Source: Ciona savignyi (Eukaryota > Chordata > Ascidiacea > Phlebobranchia > Cionidae). From it: DNA of 64,000 nt. The DNA is taken from contig CH002614.1 of NCBI GenBank assembly GCA_000149265.1, forward strand, positions 1,612,253 through 1,676,252, written 5' to 3'. A program made the translations under genes and the position numbers. The notes below the pieces were generated by a model that saw only the letters and a list, made by a program, of their open reading frames with translations, was not told the origin of the DNA and searched no databases. Shown here piece by piece: positions 37,426-50,700 of the stretch (the first letter of the stretch is position 1; each line of letters opens with the position of its first letter).

Positions 37426-40127
37426 TTCGAGGCAGACTAACTCGCAATCCCGTAGTTTAATCCTATGCCCTTGAATGTGATTTTTTTCTTTTTTGCAGTT
37501 TACCGGTAACTTATATTGTACCGAACCCTCAATCAATCGGTATTAAAAACGACTTTGAACTTCATTTCACTAACTTAATTAACTTGTGTACTGTGTGACT
37601 TTGAAATACGGGTGCAGCATTTCTACTTGCTGCTGTTCCTATCTATTGCATTTCAAACGATAACGCTGTAGCTATGTCTATTGTTCTCGTGTTACTGTGA
37701 ACGACAGAATGGGGAACCAAACCCCATAATAGCATTGCTGGGGCACGATGACTATTATTACCCCAGCGCGTTTGCGAGATAACAGGCTTTGCGTGTAAAG
37801 CAATCGTGAAATAGAACAATACATGTAGTGGCGCCATTGAAGATGCACCTTATAATTTAAGGATACTTAGATACGGTAAAACGTGATTTTGGGGGTGAAA
37901 TTATACAATTCTCAATCGGGTTGAATTACTTCTGAATCAATGCTCGAAAAGAAATATTTGATGTCATAAGTATATTTTTAAAGAAACAACAATCGCAAAT
38001 CAATAGTAAATTTCCACTTGTAAAAATGACCAGTGTAAAATTTTCCACAAAGCTTTTTACTTTATATTTTCTATTATTTCTTCGTATATTTCGGAATATA
38101 ATACGGAAATTCTGAGACGATCTGATAACAAAACACGAAGTCATTATTTTGTTATTCGTACTGAGGATTTTGAATTATTATATTGTTACAGTGTTGTTAC
38201 ATGCGCAGGTACTTGGGCCTTCAAACCTTAGCGTGCGCACACGCCTAGCGCACGGGCTATTTTTTTAAACCACACCCTTATATCCTTCAAACGCCCTGCC
38301 AGTGTTATAATGGACGTTACGTGCTTCATTAATATTAGAGCAAATCCAATTTCCGTATGCTGTTAAAAACGTTCTGCATCGGAAATTGAAAGGCAGTAGA
38401 AAATTAAAAACTGGCCTGGATTGCTGTAATTTCTTAAATTAATAATTCAAAAGATGTTTTACCTGCATCGCCGAAATGCCGAATTTAAAATTTGCGATTA
38501 TCGTGGACAATGCGTCTTACCAATAATAGCCATTCGTGTTGGAAAACGCACCGTCGTCGTACCTTTACCTGATTTTAAATTTGTCGAGGTTTAAAATTAG
38601 CTTAGTAATTTTGTTGCCATACATATAAAAGAACTATTTTTATTCTCATTTATATTGTTTACATTTAAAATACGCAAAAAATCCGCATTTCTGGTCTTCG
38701 TCATAATATAAAAACTTAAGATTATTAGACAAGACACTTTCGTGTCTCACGGTAAATAGAATTTGTATTTGGATCTGAGCCGGACCTTAAACTGTATCAC
38801 CTGGAACAGCTGTTTTCTAAATTCGGTTAAAAATAATACGAGTGGGCCTTTTCTTATACCAAGATAGTATTACATTCGTGAAGTTGTGAAATCCTGTAAA
38901 AACGGCATGATTGTTTTCCGTATACGTAAATACAATAACTTGGCTCCGTATTTTGGCTAAAATTTATTGAAGATATGCTGTTGTTACCCTGAACAAACAT
39001 AGTCTCGCACCAGTAAACGTTAAAGACTCATTTACGTGACAGAAACGTACAATTAGGTTTGAAAAGTAACTACGTCAAAACAGAGGCGTATTGTTAGAAG
39101 CAAATTAATGGATGTCTGCATGGATTTATCCGTGTCAGAAGGTCTTGTTGCGTGTTGTCATAGTCCAAACAAAAAATAACTAAACTAAAATCCAAGTGGA
39201 GACGTTACCTATAACACATCATAACATACATTTATTACTTTGCTTATGACTCAATATAAAGTGGGTAGCGACTACTGGTCATCAGTTCTTGCCCCATGAG
39301 ATTATGCTGCTGGGTGGAACATTGTCCGCAAGGCAATTTTCGTGGCCATGATCAAACCTGTAATCATCTGTTGTTGCCCATCTTTTAAGCCCCAAAAAGA
39401 GCTGACTATGTTACCGTAGTCAAGTAGGACCTCTATATAAATGTTTGGTGCTTTGCTAGTTTTTTTTTATTCAAAATGGTATATATTCACCTTACAAATT
39501 TTGTGATAAAAAGGGCATGTAAACTTTAACCTGGCGCCGTAGTTTTTTATGAATTTAAATCAAACCCAGTAGTGGCAGAAAATTTAAACCAATATTGACA
39601 AAACGTAGTGAAGAATAAAATTTTAACCCAAAAACGTACTTTAAATGCCCAAAGGCAAACAATTATAAAATCGAACAGTTTAGGGACCTAGCGGCCAATT
39701 TGTACAAAAAGAGAAATTATTGGATATTTACACAAGGACGTATCACTGCCTATACACACCAGCGGTTAAGAATGGGGTGACAGGTAAAAAATCGTGAATA
39801 AGGCAACGACCGGCGACCAAGACGAGCCCGCATGCCGCACTGTCACGCCCACGCAAGCTGGGTGGCGTACGGTAAGCAAATATTACGAAAATTAAAACTG
39901 CTAAGCGCTGGGGGACCAAGAAACATTCCTAGGTTTGTGGCCTAAATTATTTTGTTTGAGACAACAGATTAAATATTTAACGTTGACCATCTGCTATAGC
40001 TGGTTGTCCGGCCGGAAATATTGTACATACCAACCCACCGTGCGAGCCATTTGTCCGAGTAATGGGCACTGGTATAGCACAGTAATTAATACAATACAGT
40101 CAGCCGAAAGGTAGTAAATCGAAACCA

Positions 40128-40332
40128 GCCGCAGGAACAAGGAAAATGGTGAGATGGAAGAAGGGAAAATGATCACTAAACTGGAACTGAAAACTTATTC
40201 TAATTATGACCCAAAAACTAATCTCCTGTACGAACGTTAACTTTAACCCCAACACTTACGCCAACCTTAATGGTGTATTATTTATTTTACTTTGCACTTT
40301 TTCCTCCTTCCTACTTTTGCCCCCTTTAGTTA
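40128..40332. mobile_element. MITE-like element, family C
   Basis: Left end AAGGGAAAATGATCACTAAA and right end TCCTTCCTACTTTTGCCCCC around a core with CTAACTCC- and AACCCCAA-like words. Confidence 0.65.
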
Positions 40333-40699
40333 TCCCCACGAACCACATGGACACAAGGCGGGACAGTGAGCGATAATGTGACTCACATCACGTTCTTTTG
40401 TAGAGCTTGTTTGCCTACAATTGAAAGCTTTTGCGCTTCTATATAACTCCGTTGATTGATTTCGCTTGACTTATGTATGTACAGCATGCGGCCTATGTGC
40501 CGTTGGAAAAAAACGAGTCGACGTTATCTGTGTTCATTTATTTTGTTTAAGCTTTAAAACAATGCGGTTATAAACTCCAACACTTTGAATAATTTTTTAG
40601 TTTTTCTTGTCGCTAAAAAAAGCACAGTCGGCGCGACGTCTTCCTTTTCTTTGCCTATAAATATTCACTGTAAGTTATGGTTCGCACTAAAAAAACGCA

Positions 40700-40795
40700 C
40701 AAAGCGGCTATGTATCCAAGTGGTTAACGCCATATACTGATATGCAAAGCATACACAACGTCGCAGTGATCCTGGTTTTGAAACTAGGCCGATGA
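40700..40795 (+). mobile_element. SINE family A
   Basis: GCGGCTATGTATCCAAGTGG, TTAACGCCATATACTGATAT and GATCCTGGTTTTGAAACTAG mark the A-box and B-box halves. Confidence 0.5.
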
Positions 40796-41739
40796 ACTTT
40801 GGGTATTTTAGAATTCTAAAAGTTAACAAAGTGATTGGTGTTGCTTGCCTATAAAGTCTTTAAAAATCTCACTACTTGATCAATATTAAAACATGTCTTT
40901 TACTAATATATCGCATTTTTATAGGTTATTCTGTTTGGAATAAGCATCATTCCCGCCGATATCAGGGGTTATAAAAAATACAAAGACAAAGGAAAGTCCC
41001 GTAGACAACAGGAAATTGGTAAAAATTCTATGTACAAACACGTTCCCGTTGGTATGTGGGCGGTGGGGTGGAATTAACCGGTTTCCCTTGGAAATAGCCA
41101 GTCGTGCGACTGCAAACTTATGCACGTAACAGTTGTAGTCTGACCCGTGGGACTTCCCGTTACCGGGGAGCGAAGGGTGTAAGGCTGAAACATGAACCGA
41201 CGGGAGAAACTTACCGAGAGCCGGATTTGCTGCGTGGTGGGTACGGTGACTTCTCATATGGAGAAACTGCGGAATGAATGGAGAATGCATCAATCACAAA
41301 GAAAATAAATTTAGATTGAACTTTTTTTGGTATAAGTCGCACCAAAAAAGCCCTTCGAAAAATTGTTATATCTGCCGTTGCCCTTCAGGACGCTGTCTTA
41401 ACAGGCAAATATTGGACAAATTACAAGGGCTTGTTGAGCTTTTCATTAATAAAAATAAGACTACTAAATAGTTTAAATAAAAACAGATTTTTAAAATTTG
41501 ATTAACAACAATAAAACACGTTTTACCCTCTGAAAACACATAAAAAAGAACTAAATATCGTTAAATGTATGGTAAAAAGTAACTTGGTTAAAAAGTATAA
41601 GATAAAAAACCTGTTTTAAGATAAGATGCAGAATAAAGCTGTTGAGTTCATTTGTAAAAATGCCAAATAAAAGAGTAACATAAAAAAAAACTTTTTTTCT
41701 GGGTGAAAATTGTTACAAACCATTTGATTGAGCATAGTT

Positions 41740-41745
41740 TTTATT
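41740..41745 (-). terminator. Poly(A) signal of the helix-repeat gene
   Basis: On the minus strand AATAAA begins about 20 bases after the TAG stop codon. It is the closest canonical hexamer and supports the choice of the last exon. Confidence 0.6.
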
Positions 41746-41764
41746 TATGTATTTTCATTTCAAG

Positions 41765-44700
41765 CTATTTACATTGATATGGTGATCGCAGCGTCTTTCT
41801 TGGCCTTGACGACTTTGCTGTCCAAGCTCCGTTTTCTGAGCTGATCACTCTGGGGTGACAAAGTATTGTAACTATAGTATTGTGGGCTACGAATATACGA
41901 TTTTATTAATAAGTGGCCGAATGGTTAACACGACCGGTACAGATACCAATTCTATACAAAAAACGGTCTTAGGGACGAGCCCTATCATGAGTTTGAACCC
42001 TTTCGGGTAAAATAATATTTGAATATTTGGTCTGGTCCCGAATTATCCGGGGGCAAGTTTCGGCCCAACAATGAGCTTGTCCCCATGACTTTTTTGTGTA
42101 AAATCATTGATATGAATCGATTTCACTCACCATTTAAGTAAGTGTATGCGAGTCAAGGGTGACTAAATCATACCAACTATTAAGTTAATAATTTAGTATA
42201 GGTATAGACAGACGTGGGCGTCAAACCAAATAATAAGAAATGCTTAAAAAAGACGTTGAAATCAAAACTACTGAACGCTTGTGCGGTCGCGAAGGGGTAC
42301 CGAGTTCGTTACATATAACGATTTCAATATATTAAAACGGTCATAGTGACTACTAGCCCATTATGTCAGACCGGCAAAAAAACATAAAAACTACTAAACT
42401 AAATTAAACATCATGTAACAAAATTGAGCAGAAATTGAATAAATAGATTATCCAAGCGTCTGTTTTAGATTTTTAATCTGCGATTAGCGGATAACTCTTC
42501 GGTTCACTTAACTAAGCTTTTACCGAATGTGAAAAACAGCGGAAAATCGAGTTTGAACTGACCGCTTAATTTTGCACGAAGTCGTTAAGTTTAGGAAATT
42601 TACGACGCTCCACCGATTTTTATTTTATTTATAGTTCGGAGAATTATCGGTCATTTTCTCATGATGACTTCACATACATGAACCCAGCCTTCGTACGTCA
42701 TAAGAGGAAATTACTCTGGTGAAACGTCATCGATATGCAGACTACAGTTAGGAATTTGTAATAGTACCGTTACTAAGTCTTTTTAACGAGAAACGGTCTA
42801 TCTTAGTTCTTTACATGTATGTCCGTAAAACCACCATATTTTCGAAGGACACTTAAAGTACATAAATAAGAAAAACCCGTACCGGCCGACACGCATGTTT
42901 ATATGGTTTCCAGGGAAACCTATGTTAAAACGGATTGTACAATGGGGTTGATAGGGAAGAGGGAGCGACGGTCAAAACCCGTAACCTACGCGCTTTACAC
43001 AATCTTATACAGCGATCCGGTTGTTTTCAGCTTATTATTTGTTTACAAAGCAACTTAATGGTTAGAGAAACTCTGAATGTACAATTTGGTGTTGGGTGTT
43101 CGTCGCTGGGTTTACGCGTAACAGTCTCGTTGAATTTTCGATTTGGTGTGTCTTGTTCTCCTTTTTTAATCAGGCTAAGTTTCGAACCCATGACGGACTT
43201 GTTACTTAGACCGATTTTATATTGAAATACGTATATGTATCGTTCGAGTTAACCATTTAGCAACACGACTGTACTTTTTTGCTGTTTCTCCCACTTACCT
43301 GTGTGGATGAGATTGAGCATTATCCTCACACGGACTCATGTAACGTTTGTCGGCATTAAAATCTGGAGATAAAAAAAACACAAATCTTCATAAAAAGTTT
43401 TCAAGACTTAATAAAATGATTCGTAAGAAAGCCTGAGATGGAAAACACTTTTACATAAGTGGACAGAGAGTTAATTTTGAAAATTTGCGTGTTTTAGGGT
43501 GACCGATACAGTTTATTTGGATCAATCTTCTACCGGAATCTGAAAAGATTGAACTAAAGATGTCGCAATACGCAACAACGCCCCTGAGAGACGTGACACA
43601 AACGTTGCACCGAACCGTGAATAACTCTGTTTAAGTTGAAACGTCAATTGTGCCGGGTTAATCAACTAACTGATTCAAGTCAGGATGTCACGGTGGTTAG
43701 GGTGTGAGACATGATGAGTGTTATATCGCAACAAATGTAGATGTGTAGTAAAAGACGGTATACATAAGTCCCGATAATATGGTGGGTTAAACCAGACATT
43801 GGTTTGAGTTAGATCTCGCTTTTGGGAATTAACTTAAAAAGTTGAAGAGGAGTATGGGTCCAATACATCTTCTTTATTATAATATATGAAATAACGAAAA
43901 TGCTGAAATGATTTACACAACCAGCTAAAACTCCTTTATAAACCACATTACCATGAGAGGTGTATAGTTAAGTGACAACAACTGCATTCCTCTCGTATTA
44001 AACTCTGTTATGACGGGTTAGTGAATTGTGTGAATTTCGGTAATTCTCTAGTTTAATTTCTGTATTTTTTAATATTGCTCATAATGTACGCATTTCTGTA
44101 GATCAAGTGTGTAACAAAAACTGGGTAAAAGCGTGTCGTCTATTATTCAAATTGATAGCTCGGTCGCTTAAAGCATCGATCGTAAGCCGCAAGGTTGTGG
44201 TTTCGAAAACAAGCACTGTCGCCAGGCGGTGCGTCTTTGGGAAACGCGGACGTGACATTACTTATGGATTACTTGGTTGGACTTTAACAGAAAAACGGTG
44301 TATTATACGTAAACGTCTATTTTTACGTATTTATACTTATAGCTTGGGTAAAGTTAAGTCGCTGCTACATAATGGGGTACATACGTGTAAGTGTTTTTTC
44401 TCGACAAAATTAAGAAAAAAACAAAGGATCAACTAAGATGATTTCAACCTGTTTTCGTTGATTGCAGCATCTTTGTGAGCTCCTCGCATTTCCGAGCATC
44501 TTCTTCTCGAATCTTCCTTGAAATGCTCGAATTTGAAATCTGTTTTTGTATGGGCTCACTACTGCCAGGTCGTGGCTGAAATAAAAACAAAAAAAATAGT
44601 TGGGGACAAATTTAAAAATCGAGCAATGGTAATTAACATACGTCGGTTCTGTACCTAGGCACTTAGCAGACATTGCCTGAAACATATACCAATTCTATAC

Positions 44701-47700
44701 CACAACGTACCTTATGGGCCGAACCTGAGACCGGTAAAATAAAAATAGTGGATTAATGGTTTGAAATAAAACTAATGCAATAAGATATTAAAGAATATAC
44801 AATATAGTTCCGACATCCCGGCGGTGGAGACGAAATTATTTCAAGTGATAACGCCCAGTTTTCCTACGGGTATAAAAAATGAATATGCAACATTCGCTCC
44901 TACCTTTTTCGGTTTTATTTTTGGAGATATCTTCCCGGCAGATGGCAGTAAAGTGACGCTTTCTTTGCTGTCGTCTGTCTCAGTATCATCTCTGTGGTAA
45001 AAAAATGACAAAAAATAAGTTCGCGAATCTGTAGATTCTTTCTAAAACAACGAGGAAGGGACTGAACGACGAAAATACGTTTATACCAATTTTTACTGCT
45101 TGGAGTATATATAGGTACGCGAATGCAAAAAACCTAACTATCTCTAATCCTAACGGCGTTAAGTTTAAACCATTTTTAAACCAGAAATAAGTTTTAAATC
45201 TATGACTCTTCATACAATATGAATCTTATATGTAACATTGTATGTTTTAATAACGAAAAAGGTTGAAGAAGAGACCTTTTTTTTAAATTAATTCCATCAA
45301 AGATATATCTAACTGTAGAAAAAAGCGGTCTTAATAACGATCCCATTACGGGTTCGAAATAAAAAAAAATTAATAAATAAAAATAAAAAGTCCATACGTT
45401 ATGCTCCCGACTGTCGAGTCCAGCTGAGATGGTGAAGACGACGTTTGGTGCGAATCCAATCCCAATAATGACGTCACAACTCCAAGAGCAAGAGATTCCA
45501 CCAACTTTTCGACGCTTTTTGAGTCGTTGAGATCGGTCTTAGCCCCTGGAAACGATGTACATTGTTGTATGGATACTTGGAATGAAGTTATCATGATTGG
45601 TCGGGTTGGTCAATCGGTTAGACCATCGGCTGAAACCACCTGCTTGCCAATGTGTTGTGTCCTATACGTCAAGAAACTTATATCAGACTACGCCAGGCTA
45701 GTGGGAAATTTTGTTAACGGGACTAAACAGAGATTAAGTTACACCCGATTAGGAGGGCAAGATACAGGCGAGGCAGATTAGATTTCATAGGCTTCTAGAG
45801 ATATTGGGTGGACAACTATTATCGTAAACCTACTAATTTAAAACGGAACGCAATAGATCGGGTACTTAGACTGGGGTAGAGGGATTTCCAAGAGTACGGT
45901 TTTGTGGCCAAGTGGTTAGCGCGGCCGAAATACTGAACAATTGTTTACAAAAAAACGGTCCCGGTGACGATCTGATTCTGGGTTTAGAACCGTGCCCATA
46001 AAAGGATTCTCCAATCACCGGGGGAAAAAGAAATTAAGTATAATTGTCACCTCCGCCAGAAGCGGCCCCGAGAGCAGATTCGACGATGCGCGATGCAAGA
46101 CCATCCAAGAGAACCTGCATCTCCGACTTTCGTCCAGAGTCCTCTTCTTGAAGATCCTCTTCCACTATAGGAGTCAATTCAATCGAATCAAACCTTTCGC
46201 TTTTCCTGTAACCGACAGTGTCAAAATATGTTTGTGTTAAGATAGAAAGTTACTGGGATTTAAATAAAAATAATCCTTTTTTTAAAGCCGAGGTTATTTC
46301 AATTTAAGAATGAATTGATATCTACAAAGGGAACTTTAAATAAAGGGCCGAAATGAAACATTTTGTAGGGCAATCATTTCAACTTAAGCTAAATTTTTCG
46401 AGCAATTTTACATTTTTAGTGGCAGGTGGAACATATGTGAGCGGAGGTTTCAGCCATTAATTCACGTATTAGCATAAAATCTCGCCATTAATAGGAAAAC
46501 ACAAAGGACCAAAGTTATTTTGTCACACCGAATGTTTTGTAGTGTGGTGGATAAGATTCATATTCATATCCAGACAACTTACTGGTGAAGTGCTGGGGTT
46601 GTTACCGGTGCTTCCATCGTCAGTTGGTTACTCACTGTGGCTGAAGTATGAAGTATTAAATTTGACAGCACATTCAAGAAACTTTCCTCTTAGTTAAACA
46701 TAATGATATGATACAATGTTTGGATTTAACACCGGTGAATAGGAAGTCGCAAGGGGCGTTATCACACGTTTAATCATCAGGTTATTCTGTGCCAAACGTC
46801 GGGTTATCAAGATATTGCAGTGTGTGATTAAAAAGTTTCTTCAGTTTTAGTTAGAACATATTAAGCCACTTGTTCCAAGCGATGTCTAATAAGTGCGCTG
46901 CTGAAGGAAATAAACCATTAGCGACAAGGTTCAATCACACAACCATTCTACTTCGTAGGTGACGACGCACTAACCCACAAAGCTATTGGTCCCAACCTCA
47001 AATATCCTAAAAATGTGGGTGAAAAAAAGCAAGATCTAAAACCACGTAGTTGATTCACTTAGTTTTTGCCTTAGCGTCTGTTGTTCAGAATGCAAGCCCA
47101 ATTTGAGGAGATGTCCGATTTAGTAAAGGAAAATTCTGACCAATGTGCCAATAAATACCACATCATTTGACGCTGATGCCACACCTTCTATTAGATCTTC
47201 TTGGAGTCTCCAGTTTGAAAAGCTAGATTTGTAAACTTTCTTGCTTGTCCCAGAAGCTGCAAACGACTTGCACTTCGTTGCTGCTGGAAGTGAAGTCTGT
47301 TTTTTGTTCACAGTGATCGTTGATTTCGCGACGCCTTTCTTTCGCTGCTTTGACTTGGCTGTGTTGTTAGTCGTCGATTCGGATTTGGACAACTGAAAAA
47401 AATCGAATGTTAAATTTCAAAATGCATAGTATTTCTACCAAACCGAGTTTCGAATCCGTGATGGACTCGTCACTAGGACCATTTGTGGGTAGGTGTCGGT
47501 ATACGTATCCGTGGTACTCGGCCAAAACGACAGTAATCAACATGCATAGTTTGATTTGGTTCCAGCTTTAAAACATATATCTGTAAGCAAGTGTGGAATG
47601 TCGTGCCTTGTCACCAATGGCGTTTTTGGGTATAATTGTTATATGTATCAGTCGCGTTGTCTATTCGTCTACACGACCGTAAACTAAAAGCCCTTTTGTT

Positions 47701-50700
47701 CTTTTAAACATGGGCGCTGGACGTTAAAGTTAAATGGGATGAAACAAAGTACACACTTTCACCTTAGATTCGGTCGTATCAGAGGTTACAGCGCCGACAG
47801 TCGTCTGTGTTCCAGCTGGTTCTATTTAAAATAAACATGATTAATTAATAGTTTTAAATATTTTTTAAAAATTCACACAATTGTAGTTTCAGATGGAATC
47901 ACCAAAAGTACATTCGGAATAAATATTCATTTTTAACACAACTTTTACCACGGCGAGTTTGGAATCCCAAAAACTAGGTTATTTGATACTTTTTAAATAC
48001 ACTCCGTATGTGAGTCGTTTGCGTCAAACGTTCGGTCGCACTAAAATCAACTAAAAAATTACCTACGTTTTTTAATCACTCTAACACTAAAAAACTTAAA
48101 ATACAAATTTGTCACACTAAAAAAAATTTGGTTACACTATAAATACAAACTTCCACTCGGGTTGTAAGTGTCCGACGCCACACTCACCTTCAGTGGGTTT
48201 GCTCATTTTACCCATAAGTGCTCGCACGATGTCGCCAGCAAGCAGGCTTGCAGCTGAGCTCATGGTTGATTGATCCGTCGCAGTCAACAGTTTTTCAAGA
48301 TCTGATCAAGAATAAAGGTTAGCATGAAATAGTTTTCCATAACAGATTTTATGATGGAATGTAATATAAAGAAACCTATAATTTTAAAAATTAGACAAAC
48401 ATGGCAAAAAGCATCGACCTCTTACAATACATTATAATTGTAAAATAAAGTTTTAAATGCGCGAAATGACAGATACCGTGTAATCCGTTCAACTTGTGAC
48501 ACATTAAACCAATTGTTAAGAATAATAAATGCAGAAAACAATACAGTGTAATGTGGCATCTATCCCACAATTTAAATCGAGGGAGACAAGGTTCATCAGA
48601 CTTAGTGTGATAACAGATTCAAATCTAACCTGACTGTCCCGCCATCGTGTCAGAACTCAAGGTCAGGCTTGCTGAGTTCGTATTTGAAGCACTGGGGAAG
48701 AAGAAAATGTCAGATAATCTCGGTTTAAATAATAAATTTAAAATAAAAATAAAAAGTTGCTCAACAGAGTAGATTAAATAGGTTTATTCTTAAAATGTTT
48801 AGTTGATTTGGTAGGCTATTTTTTTAATACAAATAATGCATGTCGATTTAAACGATGTAGGATCAAACGATGTTTTATAAGATACAATAATACATAAAAG
48901 AAGCTTTATCGAAAAGGTATAGACTTTCATGTTTTTTTTGCGGAACCGCATAGGAGTTAAAACGTGTCCAAATAACGTATACAACACATATGAAATGATA
49001 AAGTGGTTAGGGCAGTTAGTTTACTGCAAAGGTTTTGTTTGCGAGGTTATTGTAATGGATGTAAGTTTATTCAGCTGGCATGTGGGCTAATAAAACGCGG
49101 TCAATCAAAACCTGTCGACTGAAAAAATGTAAGTGATCTGCGAATGCTCAATATTAATCCAATACCCACACACCTAAGAAAATACTTTTAAAATAACCAG
49201 ATTTTTTTCAATTTTGCTTTTTTCATTTTTACAATTGGAAATTAAATTTTTTTTTATTAAGCTAAGTTTTGAATCCAAGATTGGCTTGTCATTATAACGG
49301 TTGTAAAAATTGGTATTTAACACTGGAGTTCACCATTTGGCCATACGACTAAAAAACACAATAAATATCTCATTCCGGTCATATTATATAATTTGGCTGC
49401 GAGCGGGGGAAATCCGACAATATAGGATCCAATAAATGACTTTATTTCGTTGTTAAAAGTCGTAAATAATTGATTACCGTGATCGGCGAATAACCCTATA
49501 TAGCCGCATGTCCAGTTGAATGAGCTATTTTGGTGTGTTGTATAAATCGTATTTTTACATTATTTACATAATTTATTTTACGAGCTGCTTTGTATTTTTA
49601 CAATTGTTGATCCAATATAAAGATGTCATTTACAGGCAATCTAACTTCTCCAATGCATTTCTAAAAATAACATGGGTATCAGTATGAAATGCCACCTGCG
49701 TGACCTTTACAATCACCGAAGCTAAAAATAAGAAATCAATAGTTGGTTCTATAACAGACCCCACCAATGGCAAGCAGTGTTGTATTAACCACAAGGGAAA
49801 TAAAGCACGTACATTAAAACAAGATAAAGTTCCAGGCCGAAAAACAAAACGTGTTTTGTTTTAATTTCGTTTTTGAATTATTGGTAAATCCAAAACATAT
49901 GTATTTTCAGGCAAGCTATCAAAATTGTTTCGGTTAAGCAGAGCAATAATTATAGTTTTTTAAGCTGTGTCTGATAAAGACAATTCTTTTTTTTAACAAA
50001 ATGGTTATAACATAACTTTGTTCCCGTGTACGTTTCGAACCCGTGCAGGGCACGTCACCATTCCAGTTTTTTTATATAGAATATTAAAAGAAATCTGGTC
50101 GCAGAACATGTGGCCAGCACACATCACTTATTTACCTGAACGACCGTCTGCCTAAATGGTTAACGCAACCAATGCATATAAAACGACGCCTCTACAAAAA
50201 CCGTTTTAGTGACGAGCCCATGATGGGTTCGAAACTTGGCTAGGTATAAAAACGTCCACTACGGCCGTCTGCCTGAATGGTTAACGCAACCGATACATAT
50301 ATGCCGACTCCTATACAAAAAAGGTTCTGGTGACGAGCCCATCATGGGTTCGAAACTTGGCTTGGTAAAAAAAGTCCTCTACCTTGCTCTTGCGTCTATC
50401 AAACTGCGGACGATTTTGGTGATTTCCAGTTGCAATCGCTTCGAGTGTTCGACGTCCAACCGACTTGGACTGATTTCCATAATCCGCTCCAACACTCTGG
50501 ATGCCAGCGTATCAACCACCATTTGACTGACAGCCGAGCTCACCACACTTTCCATTTCCCCACGTACCAACCTGCTGTGGGAAATAAAGGGAGGATGTTT
50601 TAATTATGACTATGGTATCTTTATGAAGAGTATATACTGATATAGGAAAATACATTTACTGATATTGAACAACAGTATGAAATAATATAGGACAATGGTG

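Larger units (their letters stand above)
34224..41764. other. 7.5-kb region without a recognised gene
   Basis: This is the upstream flank of the adhesion GPCR. Open frames of up to 124 codons (for example 41293-40919 on the minus strand) have no recognisable domain or splice context. Mobile elements occur at 37213, 40128 and 40700. Confidence 0.6.

Noticed and set aside
40919-41293. 124-codon open frame on the minus strand
   Set aside because: Composition and lack of any motif or splice context suggest chance; no match to a family I know.
41769-41849. Alternative last exon frame of the helix-repeat gene ending TAA at 41769
   Set aside because: The upstream exon ends with two bases of a codon, which forces the frame ending TAG at 41765.
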